DNA from: Archangium sp.
Lineage (GTDB): Bacteria; Myxococcota; Myxococcia; Myxococcales; Myxococcaceae
Length of the DNA: 15,535 bases
Direction: 5' to 3'
Assembly: GCA_016793585.1 (NCBI GenBank)
Contig: JAEUJR010001022.1
Span: 1-15,535 of the forward strand
Position numbers and translations under genes: made by a program. The notes beneath the pieces are model-generated. The model had not been told where the DNA came from. It saw only the letters and a list, made by a program, of their open reading frames with translations, and did no database searches. Below, one piece after another: positions 6,331 through 13,660 of this stretch; positions within the stretch are counted from its first letter, which is position 1; the number at the start of each line of letters is the position of its first letter.

Positions 6331-9138
6331 TCACTCGCACGGTCCAGTGAGCACGGGCTTCGCGCCCGTGACTCTGCCGGTCGACGTCGAGACGTACAGC
6401 TCGTCGCCCGTCGACAGGAGCTTCGCGGTGGTGACGTCGAGCATCTGGCCGGCGCTCCACGTCGCCAGCCCGCCGTCAGCCGAGCCCTGCAGCACCGAGA
6501 GCACGAGGCCCCCGGGCTGCTGAACGAGAGCCACCGTCGCCCGGCAGACCCGCGCGCTGTCGATGAGGGCGCCGCCAGCGCTGACCGAGACCGGCACGGC
6601 GGTCGGCAACGAGAGCACGAGCCCCGAGTTGGTGAGCGCGAAGGCACCTTGCGGGGTCGCCCACGTCGCGATCGCGGCGCCTTCGAACGGCCCGAGCGGC
6701 ACGCGAACCGACGTCCACCGGCGCAGATCGTCGGAGGTCGAGAGGAACACCCCCGTGTCGGTCACCGCCCAGACGCTGGTGACGCCTCCATCGGTTGGCT
6801 CCTGAGCCGCCACGCTGCGAATCGGAAGCCCCGGCGCCGGGACCGCCGCCACGCGAAGCTCGGTCGGCGGGTTGAGCGACGAGATCAGGTTCTGCTTCAC
6901 GTTGCCGACGTAGAGCGTGTCGGCGGCCGCGATGACGAGCAGCTCTCCCTGCAAGACGCCAGAGGCCGGCGTGCCGAACAGCCGCCCCGTCGGGGGAATC
7001 GCGACCGCCGGCGGCGTGTCGGTCTGAACGACCTGCGGGCGCCCGTCGTAGATCTGCGTCGCGCTCACCACCCACGCGCGTTGACCGGTGACCGACGCGA
7101 TCGGCGCGAACGCAGTGGGGAACTGGTTCTGCGCGTGGAAGCCGAGCTGCTCGTCGAAGGCGAAGAGCGTGTTGCGGCTGATGAAGAAGAGCCGCTCCTG
7201 CCCGCCGACGAAGACCCGTGCTCCGACGTCGACCGTGCGATCGAGCAACCAGGGCACCAGGCCTCCCGGCGCAGGATCGAGCGGGTCGCCCGGGGTCTGC
7301 CAGTACCAGGCCCGGCCGTGCGACGCCGCGATGGCCGGCTGGTTGGCCTGCGAGGCTCGTGAGACGAAGGGGTCACGGAACGGGGTGGTGCCGTCTTCGT
7401 CGAACACCCGGTCGAACGACCACTGACAGGTGGGCCCGCTTCGCGGAGAGATGATCCACGTGCCGGTGGCGACCCCCGCATCCATCAGCGTGGCGGCAGG
7501 GCAGCGCGCCAGCAGCGCAGGGCCGGTGCCATCACGCGTACCCTCGAGGTTCATCACGAACTCGGGGTCGAGGCCGCCTGGGCAGACGGGGCAGGGGCCT
7601 GCGTTCTGCGTGGGCGTGATGCCCATCGGGTCGTTGCGAATGACCGTCGAGAAGTAGCGCCGTGCGCCGCCATCGACGACGAGCTCGAAGGCGAGGTGCC
7701 CCGTGACGTTCGCACCGCCTTGCGGGTCGACCAGGAGGCGGGTGGCGACGCCGGCATCGAACTCGCGGAAGAAGGTGGTCGCGGGCGTGCTGCCCGTCTG
7801 AAGGCAGTAGCCGTGCTCGAAGAGCTCGATCAGCTGGCGGTTGTGGAGCGCGACGTCGACGAGGCGCCCGGGTGACCCCGAGAAGGCCAGCGCGCAGAGC
7901 GAGTCGTTCCACACGAGCGGGGCAGGGGGCTCATCGAGCATCACCTGCGTCACCGTGCCCGCGTCGGGGTTTCTCCAGAGCGCGACAGGCCGGCCATCGA
8001 ACCGCCGCAGCAGGCGTTCCTTCGCGCTCGAGAAGCCGGGCATGCTCACGAAGCTGGTGCCGCCATCGGCCGTCGAGAGCATGGCCAGCCCTCCATCCCT
8101 GAACAGCACCCAGGCCTGCTGCGGCCCGGCGATGAGGTCTTCGAGCTGCGCCGCCGGCCACGGCTCGACGCGGGAGAGGATCTGGCTCGAGCCACCATCG
8201 GGCAGCGGCAGGGGATCGGTCAGTCGCGTGAAGAGCCGAACCGCCGACGAGTCGGCGCTGACGATCGACCGGCCCGTGCCGTTGCTGCCAAAGGCGCCAC
8301 TGATGCTGAACGCCGACGGCACACCTGCGTCGAGCAGCGGGCTCAGGTGCGTCAACACGAAGCCCGAGAGCGCCGTCGGCAGGGGAGGCGTGGGTGGGGC
8401 CGTGCAGCGCAGCTCGACGGGGTTGCAGCGCCAGCCTTCGCAGTGGGAGTCGGTGCGGCAGGCCCACGGCCCCCCGACGCCGATGGGCTGGCAGCGACGA
8501 CGCCGATCGACGTCTTCGATGCCGCAGCGCCAGTCGGTGGGGCATTGATCGTCGCGCACGCAGTCGGGGCCAGCGCCGGCGTCAGGCGAGCGCACGGGCG
8601 TGAAGCAGAGCCCGTCGAGCCCACAGCGTTCGTTCGTCGAACAATGGAGCGCTGGGTCGGTGCACTGCCGCGCTCCGCCATCTGCCATCGCTTCCGCCGG
8701 GTCGAAGCAGAGCCGATCGATGCCGCACCTCCAGCCCTGCGGGCAGTGCAGGAGCGGATCGGCGCACGCGCGGCGCGGCCCATCGAAGCGCGCTGGGTCG
8801 AAGCAGGTGTTGTCGAAGCCGCAGTGCCAGCCCGTCGGGCAGTGCAGGCGCGGGTCGCTGCAGCCGCGCACGGGCCCATCGACGACGGAGGGATCGAAGC
8901 AGACCTTGTCGAAGCCACACTTCCACCCGCCGCCGCAGCCCGTCTGCGCCGTCTCACAGGCGCGCGCGAGGCCCGCATCAGGGTCGAAGCACCGCAGGTC
9001 GTCACCGCACAGCCAGCCCGACGTGCAGCCGGTGACGCCTCCATCGCGGGAGCACGCGTACGCCCGCCCACCCGAGAGATCGATCGACGACCGGCACCCG
9101 ATCAGCGCGAGCACCGTCAGCAGCCCCAGCCGCTTCAT
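6331..9138 (-). CDS. Large lipoprotein with seven-unit Cys-rich repeat array and long extracytoplasmic domain
   Basis: 935 residues. Signal peptide MKRLGLLTVLALIGC with Cys15 as lipidation site, so it is probably an outer-membrane, possibly surface, lipoprotein. Residues 29-245 form seven tandem four-cysteine units beginning at C29, C61, C93, C125, C159, C193 and C227 (spacing 32, 32, 32, 34, 34, 34). The unit consensus is roughly C-x5-7-C-x4-5-C-x5-C with GWxCGxDxxCFDP in the middle units; unit 7 is shortened. The remaining 690 residues have no Cys cluster, alternate beta-like segments with Asp-Gly/Asp-Ala-Gly turns, and contain phrases like AWVLFRDGGLAML and VWAVTDTGVFLST typical of beta-propeller blades; that fold is inferred. 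The start overlaps the stop of the upstream TolB-like gene (ATGA, 9135-9138), so they are one operon. Ligand and function are unknown. Confidence 0.85.
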   Translation of the reverse strand: MKRLGLLTVLALIGCRSSIDLSGGRAYACSRDGGVTGCTSGWLCGDDLRCFDPDAGLARACETAQTGCGGGWKCGFDKVCFDPSVVDGPVRGCSDPRLHCPTGWHCGFDNTCFDPARFDGPRRACADPLLHCPQGWRCGIDRLCFDPAEAMADGGARQCTDPALHCSTNERCGLDGLCFTPVRSPDAGAGPDCVRDDQCPTDWRCGIEDVDRRRRCQPIGVGGPWACRTDSHCEGWRCNPVELRCTAPPTPPLPTALSGFVLTHLSPLLDAGVPSAFSISGAFGSNGTGRSIVSADSSAVRLFTRLTDPLPLPDGGSSQILSRVEPWPAAQLEDLIAGPQQAWVLFRDGGLAMLSTADGGTSFVSMPGFSSAKERLLRRFDGRPVALWRNPDAGTVTQVMLDEPPAPLVWNDSLCALAFSGSPGRLVDVALHNRQLIELFEHGYCLQTGSTPATTFFREFDAGVATRLLVDPQGGANVTGHLAFELVVDGGARRYFSTVIRNDPMGITPTQNAGPCPVCPGGLDPEFVMNLEGTRDGTGPALLARCPAATLMDAGVATGTWIISPRSGPTCQWSFDRVFDEDGTTPFRDPFVSRASQANQPAIAASHGRAWYWQTPGDPLDPAPGGLVPWLLDRTVDVGARVFVGGQERLFFISRNTLFAFDEQLGFHAQNQFPTAFAPIASVTGQRAWVVSATQIYDGRPQVVQTDTPPAVAIPPTGRLFGTPASGVLQGELLVIAAADTLYVGNVKQNLISSLNPPTELRVAAVPAPGLPIRSVAAQEPTDGGVTSVWAVTDTGVFLSTSDDLRRWTSVRVPLGPFEGAAIATWATPQGAFALTNSGLVLSLPTAVPVSVSAGGALIDSARVCRATVALVQQPGGLVLSVLQGSADGGLATWSAGQMLDVTTAKLLSTGDELYVSTSTGRVTGAKPVLTGPCE
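8404..9054 (-). repeat. Array of seven tandem Cys-rich repeat units (coding)
   Basis: DNA encoding residues 29-245 of the 935-residue lipoprotein. Units are 96 or 102 bases long. At the DNA level the central units share stretches around the codons for CGFD-x-x-CFDP and for CP-x-GW, but are diverged enough to show the array is not a recent exact amplification. Confidence 0.75.
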
Positions 9139-9929
9139 GGGAACACCCCCACGAACGCGAACCCGTTGGCGGTCGGAACGAGCGACGCGCTCGAGCCGCT
9201 CACCGGTCGAATCGCGAAGAAGACGCCGGTGCCCACGAGCGCAGCGCCGGCGATGAGCGACGCGATCGAGATCGTGCGCTGAAGCCCGATGCGCTCGGCG
9301 TCTCGCTGGTACTGCTCGAGGCGAAGAAAGCTGCCCGTCGCGGGGTCCTTCGAGAGATCCCGGTTGATGCCGTTCTCTTCGAGCAGCGTCGAGAACCCGA
9401 CGATGGATCCCGCGATCAGCGCGGCGGCGCCGACGCCGATGAGGGTGACCGGCAACACCCGCGAAGGCGGCTGGGGCGCGGGTGTCCCGGTGGCCTCGGC
9501 GGTGGCGGCGGGCAGCTGATCGGCCAGCTCCTTCACGTCGGAGGCGATGCGAATGCTGCGCCCCACGGGCTGCGACTTCTGCGTGTCGAGCGTCTGCAGC
9601 GAGAGCTGGTACGCGTCACCCAGCTTCGACAGCGTGCCGCTCAACACGAACCGCGCGCCAAGCGCTCCCGCGAGCTCGGCCGTGCAGCTGCTCGACTCTT
9701 CGCTGCAGCCGAGCAGCTGCCGTTGCCGCTCCATGCCGAGCAGGGTGCGAATGTCGGCCGAGGCGATCACCTGGAAGAACTCTCGCCTCGAGACCTGCTG
9801 GGTGATGGCGTCGGTGAGCGCGGTGCCTTCTTCGGCGGTCGCGCCACTCACCTGCAGATCGAGCACGGCCAGCTTGGGCTTCTCGGTCGCCGTCAACGAC
9901 AACGCGACCACCATCGGCAGAATCGTCAC
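9135..9929 (-). CDS. TolB/CsgG-like membrane protein
   Basis: 264 residues from GTG at 9929-9927, preceded on its own strand by the strong Shine-Dalgarno GAGGGGGA. A short hydrophobic N-terminus (MTILPMVVALSLTA) may be a signal peptide. Residues about 18-130 match the TolB N-terminal/CsgG/LpoB-like fold common in myxobacterial envelope proteins: KLAVLDLQVSG, an amphipathic helix TALTDAITQQVSR, FFQVIASADIRTLLG, and LLGC75...SC82TAELAGALGARFVLSGTLS, where the two cysteines probably form a disulphide. A Pro/Ala-rich spacer leads to two membrane helices (about 159-181 and 219-241) flanking a 37-residue loop with a charged, Gln/Arg-rich segment. Its stop overlaps the start of the Cys-rich lipoprotein gene by 4 bases (ATGA), so they are translated together and probably act together at the envelope. 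Specific function is unknown. Confidence 0.8.
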   Translation of the reverse strand: MTILPMVVALSLTATEKPKLAVLDLQVSGATAEEGTALTDAITQQVSRREFFQVIASADIRTLLGMERQRQLLGCSEESSSCTAELAGALGARFVLSGTLSKLGDAYQLSLQTLDTQKSQPVGRSIRIASDVKELADQLPAATAEATGTPAPQPPSRVLPVTLIGVGAAALIAGSIVGFSTLLEENGINRDLSKDPATGSFLRLEQYQRDAERIGLQRTISIASLIAGAALVGTGVFFAIRPVSGSSASLVPTANGFAFVGVFP

Positions 9930-9936
9930 GCGCTTC

Positions 9937-9953
9937 CCCCTCGCAGTGAGGGG
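9937..9953 (-). promoter_or_regulatory. Hairpin that would sequester the ribosome binding site of the TolB-like gene
   Basis: On the minus-strand message CCCCTC pairs with GAGGGG across the 5-base loop ACTGC. The 3' arm is the Shine-Dalgarno itself, ending seven bases before the GTG start at 9929. All six pairs are present, five of them G-C, so the structure should be stable and could limit initiation. Regulation is inference. Confidence 0.4.
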
Positions 9954-9998
9954 CCGAGGCTAGCGAGGCAGTCGCGTGCCGCACAGCCCGACCTGCAG

Positions 9999-10571
9999 TC
10001 AGGCGTTGGCCATCGACGCCAGCAGGTGCCGTTGGCGGTGGGTGCGATCGATGGCGAAGGCGTCTCTGACGGCCACCAGCGGCGCCGCGGCGAGAATCAC
10101 CAGATCGAGCACCCGCTGCCCGTTGAAGTCGGCGATGAGGGGCGGCACCAGCACCACCGACACGAGCGCGATCGACACCAGGCTGCCGAGGAAGGCCAGG
10201 GGGGCGAGCGGCCGCAGCAACAAGCCCAGCCCGCACGCGAAGGGAATGAGCCACGCCGCCAGGAAGGTGAGCTGCTCGGAGTTCAGCGTGCGCAGCGGAG
10301 CGCCCTTCGAGGCGAGCGCGAGCAGACACCCGATGCCGACGAGCGGCAGCAACACCAGCTTCCACGCCGCCCGCCGCGAGAGCCCCGGCAGGGTCTGGGT
10401 CGTCACCGTCATCGCGCACGTGTGGCAGAGCGATCGCTCCGATGGCGTGACGCAGAGCTCGCACTGAAAGCTGCCGCAGCGGGAGCACACGCTCTCGGCC
10501 GTACGATCGTGCGCCGCGCAGGTGGCTCGAGGTGGGCTTTCGAACCACATCTCTTCGTCAGGGAGCGACAT
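9999..10571 (-). CDS. B-box-like zinc-binding protein with four membrane helices
   Basis: 190 residues from ATG at 10571-10569. The frame is open a further 36 codons, but that region is the 91-base divergent spacer and the kinase start, and the sequence there is not protein-like. Residues 18-52 carry a zinc-binding pattern C18-x2-H21-x7-C29-x2-C32-x4-C37-x2-C40-x8-C49-x2-C52, resembling the B-box fingers found at the N-termini of many myxobacterial membrane proteins. A basic stretch (SRRAAWK) precedes four hydrophobic helices at about 71-88, 100-119, 122-145 and 152-168. The zinc module is most likely cytoplasmic, with a basic C-terminal tail (RTHRQRH). The gene is divergent from the Ser/Thr kinase gene, sharing a 91-base promoter region. 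Function is unknown; a protein-protein contact role for the zinc module is a family-based guess. Confidence 0.8.
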   Translation of the reverse strand: MSLPDEEMWFESPPRATCAAHDRTAESVCSRCGSFQCELCVTPSERSLCHTCAMTVTTQTLPGLSRRAAWKLVLLPLVGIGCLLALASKGAPLRTLNSEQLTFLAAWLIPFACGLGLLLRPLAPLAFLGSLVSIALVSVVLVPPLIADFNGQRVLDLVILAAAPLVAVRDAFAIDRTHRQRHLLASMANA

Positions 10572-10647
10572 GGCCGACCCATGACACCACAGCGGGCCCC
10601 CGCGTTCCGCCGACGGGTGATTTCGAGGGACAGCGCTCTGATGCCGG

Positions 10648-10653
10648 TAGAAT
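10648..10653 (+). promoter_or_regulatory. -10 box (TAGAAT) before the kinase gene
   Basis: TAGAAT matches TATAAT at five of six positions and ends nine bases before the TTG start at 10663, predicting a leader of about three bases. The TAG of the box is also an in-frame stop, which rules out any start further upstream. No clear -35 is seen (GAGGGA at 10625-10630 with a 17-base spacer). Confidence 0.5.
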
Positions 10654-10662
10654 TCGGGGCGC

Positions 10663-12438
10663 TTGAACGTTCCCACCACGCTTGGTCGGTATCAGCTTCG
10701 CTATCGCATCGCGGTCGGCGGCATGGGGGGCGTCTATCTCGCGAAAGCGACGGGCGCGGGCGGCGCCGACAAGGTCGTCGCGGTGAAGCTGTTGCACGAG
10801 CACCTGGCGGCCGACGAAGCGGTGGTGTCGATGTTCCTCGACGAGGCGCGCATCGTCTCGGCGATCAACCACGTCAATGTCTCGACCGTCTTCGACTTCG
10901 GCGAGCAGGAGGGCTCGTACTACCTCGTCATGGAGTACCTCGAGGGCGAGTCGCTCGATCGGGTGCTCAAGACACACCTTGCGGGCACCGAACGGCACCC
11001 GCTGCACCCGTGGCTGATCGCGCGCGTGCTCGCCGATGCGGCCGAAGGCCTTCACGCGGCGCACGAGACGAAGGGGGTCGACGGCCAGCCCCTCGACGTC
11101 GTGCACCGCGACGTCTCGCCCCACAACCTGTTCATCACCTACGACGGCGTGGCGAAGGTGGTCGACTTCGGCATCGCGCGCGCGAGAGAACGCTCGACGG
11201 CGACCGACGCGGGGACGTTCAAGGGCAAGTTCGAGTACGCGGCTCCCGAGCAGATTCGCGGCAAGGGCGTCGACCGGCGCGCTGACGTGTGGGCGCTTGG
11301 CGTGTGTCTGTGGGAAGGCGTCTCGGGAGCCCGCCTGTTTCAGCGCGACGACCCTGCGGCGACGGGCCGGGCGGTGCTGAGCGACGCGATCGCGCCGCCG
11401 TCGTCGGTGAACCCCAGCGTGCCAGCCGGCTTCGACGCGATCGCGATGCGCGCGCTCGATCGTGATCCCTCGAAGCGGTTTCAGACGGCGAGGGAGTTCG
11501 CCCGCGCGCTGCGGGAGCTGCTCTCGAGGTCGGGAGAGACGATCGACGCGCCGCTGGTGGGTGAGTGGCTCGAAGAGCTCTTCCCGGGAGATCGCGACAA
11601 ACGGCAGGCGCTGGTGTCTTCGGTTCGCCGCAGCGGGCCCGAGGCGCCGCTGGAGAGCGTGCCGGCGGAGCTGCGCATCAAGGGCACGGGCACCGGGTCG
11701 AGCCGCAACTACCGAACCGGCTCGAGCTCGGGGCAGCGCTCGACGATCAGTGACTCGAGCGCTGGACAGAAGGGCCCCGAGCGCGAAGTGGGCACGGCGG
11801 TGCAGCCCGCTCCGCCAGCAGGCCGTGCGGGAATCGTCGTCGGCGCCGCCCTGCTGCTCGCGCTCGTGGGGCTCGCGGGTGGCGCGGCGTACGTTCGGTC
11901 GCAGCCCCCACCGCCGCCCTCGATGCCCGCCATCGCACCCGTGCCCGCTCCGGTGCGAACGATCACGGTGCCGCTCCAGGTGCCCGAGATCGACGCCGGC
12001 GTGGCCGAGGTGACCGACGCAGGCGCGCAGCCCTCCGTCGACGCAGGGCACGACATGATTGACGCCGGCCCGCAGGAGGAGGTCGTCGACGCGGGCTCTC
12101 CTGCGCTCGTGGAGAAGCCCAGACCGATCGCGGCGGCGCCCAGACCTCGTCCCCAGCCGCCCACGCCCGAAGCGAAGCCCGCCGAGCCCAGGCCCGTCGA
12201 TCCGCCACCCGCAGTGAAGGGCAAGCCCGGCGATGGGCGCGTGCGGTTCAAGACTCCCGGCGCGACGGCAGAGGTCTTCGTCGACGGCAAGCTGATGGGC
12301 ACGACGCCGATGACGCTCGAGCTGGCCGCTGGCGCACACACCTTCGAGCTCAAGGCCCGCGGCTTCGAGTTCGGCGGGCCGCAGCCGCTCAGGGTGCAGG
12401 TGGGCGGCGACTACAACGTCGAGATCGACATGCGCTGA
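10663..12438 (+). CDS. Membrane Ser/Thr protein kinase with extracytoplasmic PEGA domain
   Basis: 591 residues. The kinase domain spans about residues 8-290: glycine loop IAVGGMGGVY (17-25), ATP-anchoring Lys42 (VAVK), Glu61 (DEARIV), catalytic loop HRDVSPHN (Asp150, Asn155), DFG (168-170), APE (194-196) and the conserved Asp208 (RADVWALG). The usual Lys of HRDxKPxN is Ser152, a variant I have seen described in myxobacterial kinases and compatible with activity. A Ser/Thr/Gly-rich juxtamembrane segment (340-370) may be autophosphorylated. One membrane helix lies at about 388-411. Outside are a Pro-rich region, five Asp-Ala-Gly motifs (443-478) and a C-terminal PEGA domain (about 530-590: VFVDGKLMGTTPMTLELAAGAHTFELKA), often linked to cell-wall or ligand binding. 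The start must be TTG 10663, because TAG at 10648 is in frame and no other start lies between. Confidence 0.93.
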   Translation: MNVPTTLGRYQLRYRIAVGGMGGVYLAKATGAGGADKVVAVKLLHEHLAADEAVVSMFLDEARIVSAINHVNVSTVFDFGEQEGSYYLVMEYLEGESLDRVLKTHLAGTERHPLHPWLIARVLADAAEGLHAAHETKGVDGQPLDVVHRDVSPHNLFITYDGVAKVVDFGIARARERSTATDAGTFKGKFEYAAPEQIRGKGVDRRADVWALGVCLWEGVSGARLFQRDDPAATGRAVLSDAIAPPSSVNPSVPAGFDAIAMRALDRDPSKRFQTAREFARALRELLSRSGETIDAPLVGEWLEELFPGDRDKRQALVSSVRRSGPEAPLESVPAELRIKGTGTGSSRNYRTGSSSGQRSTISDSSAGQKGPEREVGTAVQPAPPAGRAGIVVGAALLLALVGLAGGAAYVRSQPPPPPSMPAIAPVPAPVRTITVPLQVPEIDAGVAEVTDAGAQPSVDAGHDMIDAGPQEEVVDAGSPALVEKPRPIAAAPRPRPQPPTPEAKPAEPRPVDPPPAVKGKPGDGRVRFKTPGATAEVFVDGKLMGTTPMTLELAAGAHTFELKARGFEFGGPQPLRVQVGGDYNVEIDMR

Positions 12439-12499
12439 AGGGTGCCGGAACCAGCCCTGATGCTCGCCTGCTCGTTGCCTGTACCAGCGCGGGCCAGAC

Positions 12500-12508
12500 T
12501 GCTATCTG
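12500..12508 (+). promoter_or_regulatory. Extended -10 box (TGC-TATCTG) before the first acyl-CoA dehydrogenase gene
   Basis: TGCTATCTG ends six bases before the ATG at 12515, placing the predicted first transcribed base on the start codon itself. There is no purine-rich ribosome binding site between. The -35 is unclear: TTGCCT at 12475-12480 is a fair match but 22 bases away. The same 10-mer TGCTATCTGC stands before hbd. Confidence 0.45.
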
Positions 12509-12514
12509 CCGCGC

Positions 12515-13657
12515 ATGAACTTCGAGCCGTCGGAGATCCAGAAGGACATTCAGAAGATGACGCGGGAGTTCGCCGCGAAAGAGCTCATTCCCAACGCCCG
12601 CAAGTGGGACGAGCACCACGAGTGGCCGGCCGAAGCCGTGAAGAAGCTGGCCGAGCTGTCGCTGCTGGGCGTGGCAGTGCCCGAGAAGTGGGGCGGCGCC
12701 GGCCTCGACAACGTCTGCTACGCGCTCGCGATGGAGGAGATCAGCCGCGGCTGCGCTTCGACCGGCGTGATCATGTCGGTGAACAACTCGCTCTACTCCG
12801 ACCCGATCATGAAGTTCGGCACCGACGCGCAGAAGGAGAAGTGGCTCGCGCCGTTCGCGCGCGGCGAGAAGCTGGGGTGCTTCGGCCTCACCTAGCCGCA
12901 AGCGGGCAGCGACGCCGCCGCGCAGCAGACCGTCGCCGTGAAGAAGGGCGACCGGTACATCATCAACGGCTCGAAGAACTGGATCACGAATGGCCCCAAG
13001 GCCGACGCGATCGTGCTCTTCACGATGACGAACAAGGAAGCGGGCCACAAAGGCATCACGCCGTTCATCGTGCCGACCGACACCAGGGGCTTCCGCCGCA
13101 TGCCGCCCGACAAGAAGATGGGCATCAGCGCCGCGTGGAGCTGCACCATGTACTTCGAAGACATGGAGGTGCCTGCCGAGAACATGCTGGGCAAGGAAGG
13201 CGATGGCTTCAAGGTGGCCATGTCGACGCTCGACGGCGGCCGCATCGGCATCGCGGCGCAGGCGCTCGGCATCGCGCGTGCGGCGCTCGAAGAGGCCGTT
13301 CGTTACTCGGGTGAGCGCAAGTCGTTCGGCAAGTTCATTCGTGAACACCAGGCGATTCAGTTCATGCTCGCCGACATGGCGACCGAGATCGACGCGGCCC
13401 GCCTGCTCGTGCACCGCGCCGCCGTGCTGAAGGACAAGGGCGTTCGCCACTCGCAGGAGTCGGCGATGGCCAAGCTCTACGCCAGCGAGATGGCCAGCCG
13501 CGTCGCCAACAAGGCGCTGCAGGTCTTCGGCGGCATGGGCTACTCGAAGGAGATGGACGCCGAGCGCCACGTTCGCGACGCGCGCATCACCGAGATCTAC
13601 GAAGGCACGAGCGAGATTCAGCGCATCGTCATCTCCGCCAACATGCTGAAGGACTGA
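12515..13657 (+). pseudogene. Acyl-CoA dehydrogenase interrupted by an in-frame TAG at codon 127
   Basis: Counting the TAG as a residue, the frame encodes 380 residues, full length for a short-chain acyl-CoA dehydrogenase (FAD enzyme forming the 2,3 double bond of acyl-CoA and passing electrons to ETF). Before the stop: N-terminal helical domain ending GCFGLT. After it: PQAGSDAAAQQ, NGSKNWITNG, LDGGRIGIAAQALGIARAA, QVFGGMGY and IYEGTSEIQRI with the catalytic Glu363. The TAG (12893-12895) replaces the conserved Glu of the LTExxAGSD signature; the paralogue at 14141 has Glu127 at exactly this place. One G-to-T change from GAG explains it. The frame is otherwise intact with normal codon bias on both sides, so it is a very recent mutation, a sequence error, or a read-through site. 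Re-initiation at GTG 12938 would lack the N-terminal domain. The next gene starts three bases after the stop. Confidence 0.93.
12893..12895 (+). other. In-frame amber codon within the acyl-CoA dehydrogenase
   Basis: TAG in the context CTC ACC TAG CCG CAA GCG, where the family has Glu (GAG or GAA). It is the only TAG interrupting a recognised protein in the window; none of the complete genes here ends in TAG. Confidence 0.9.
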
Positions 13658-13660
13658 CCC

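Noticed and set aside
8404..9054. CRISPR-like or mobile repeat array
   Set aside because: The periodicity is coding (multiples of three, conserved cysteines) and units are diverged, with no identical direct repeats.
8347..9282. 311-codon plus-strand open frame across the Cys-rich array
   Set aside because: Ala/Arg/Glu-rich shadow of the minus-strand lipoprotein; its apparent repeats mirror the Cys units, and the minus frame has signal peptide, lipobox and conserved cysteines.
12938..13657. Separate gene starting at GTG 12938
   Set aside because: It is the C-terminal two thirds of the same acyl-CoA dehydrogenase in the same frame, with no ribosome binding site; residues between the TAG and 12938 still match the family.
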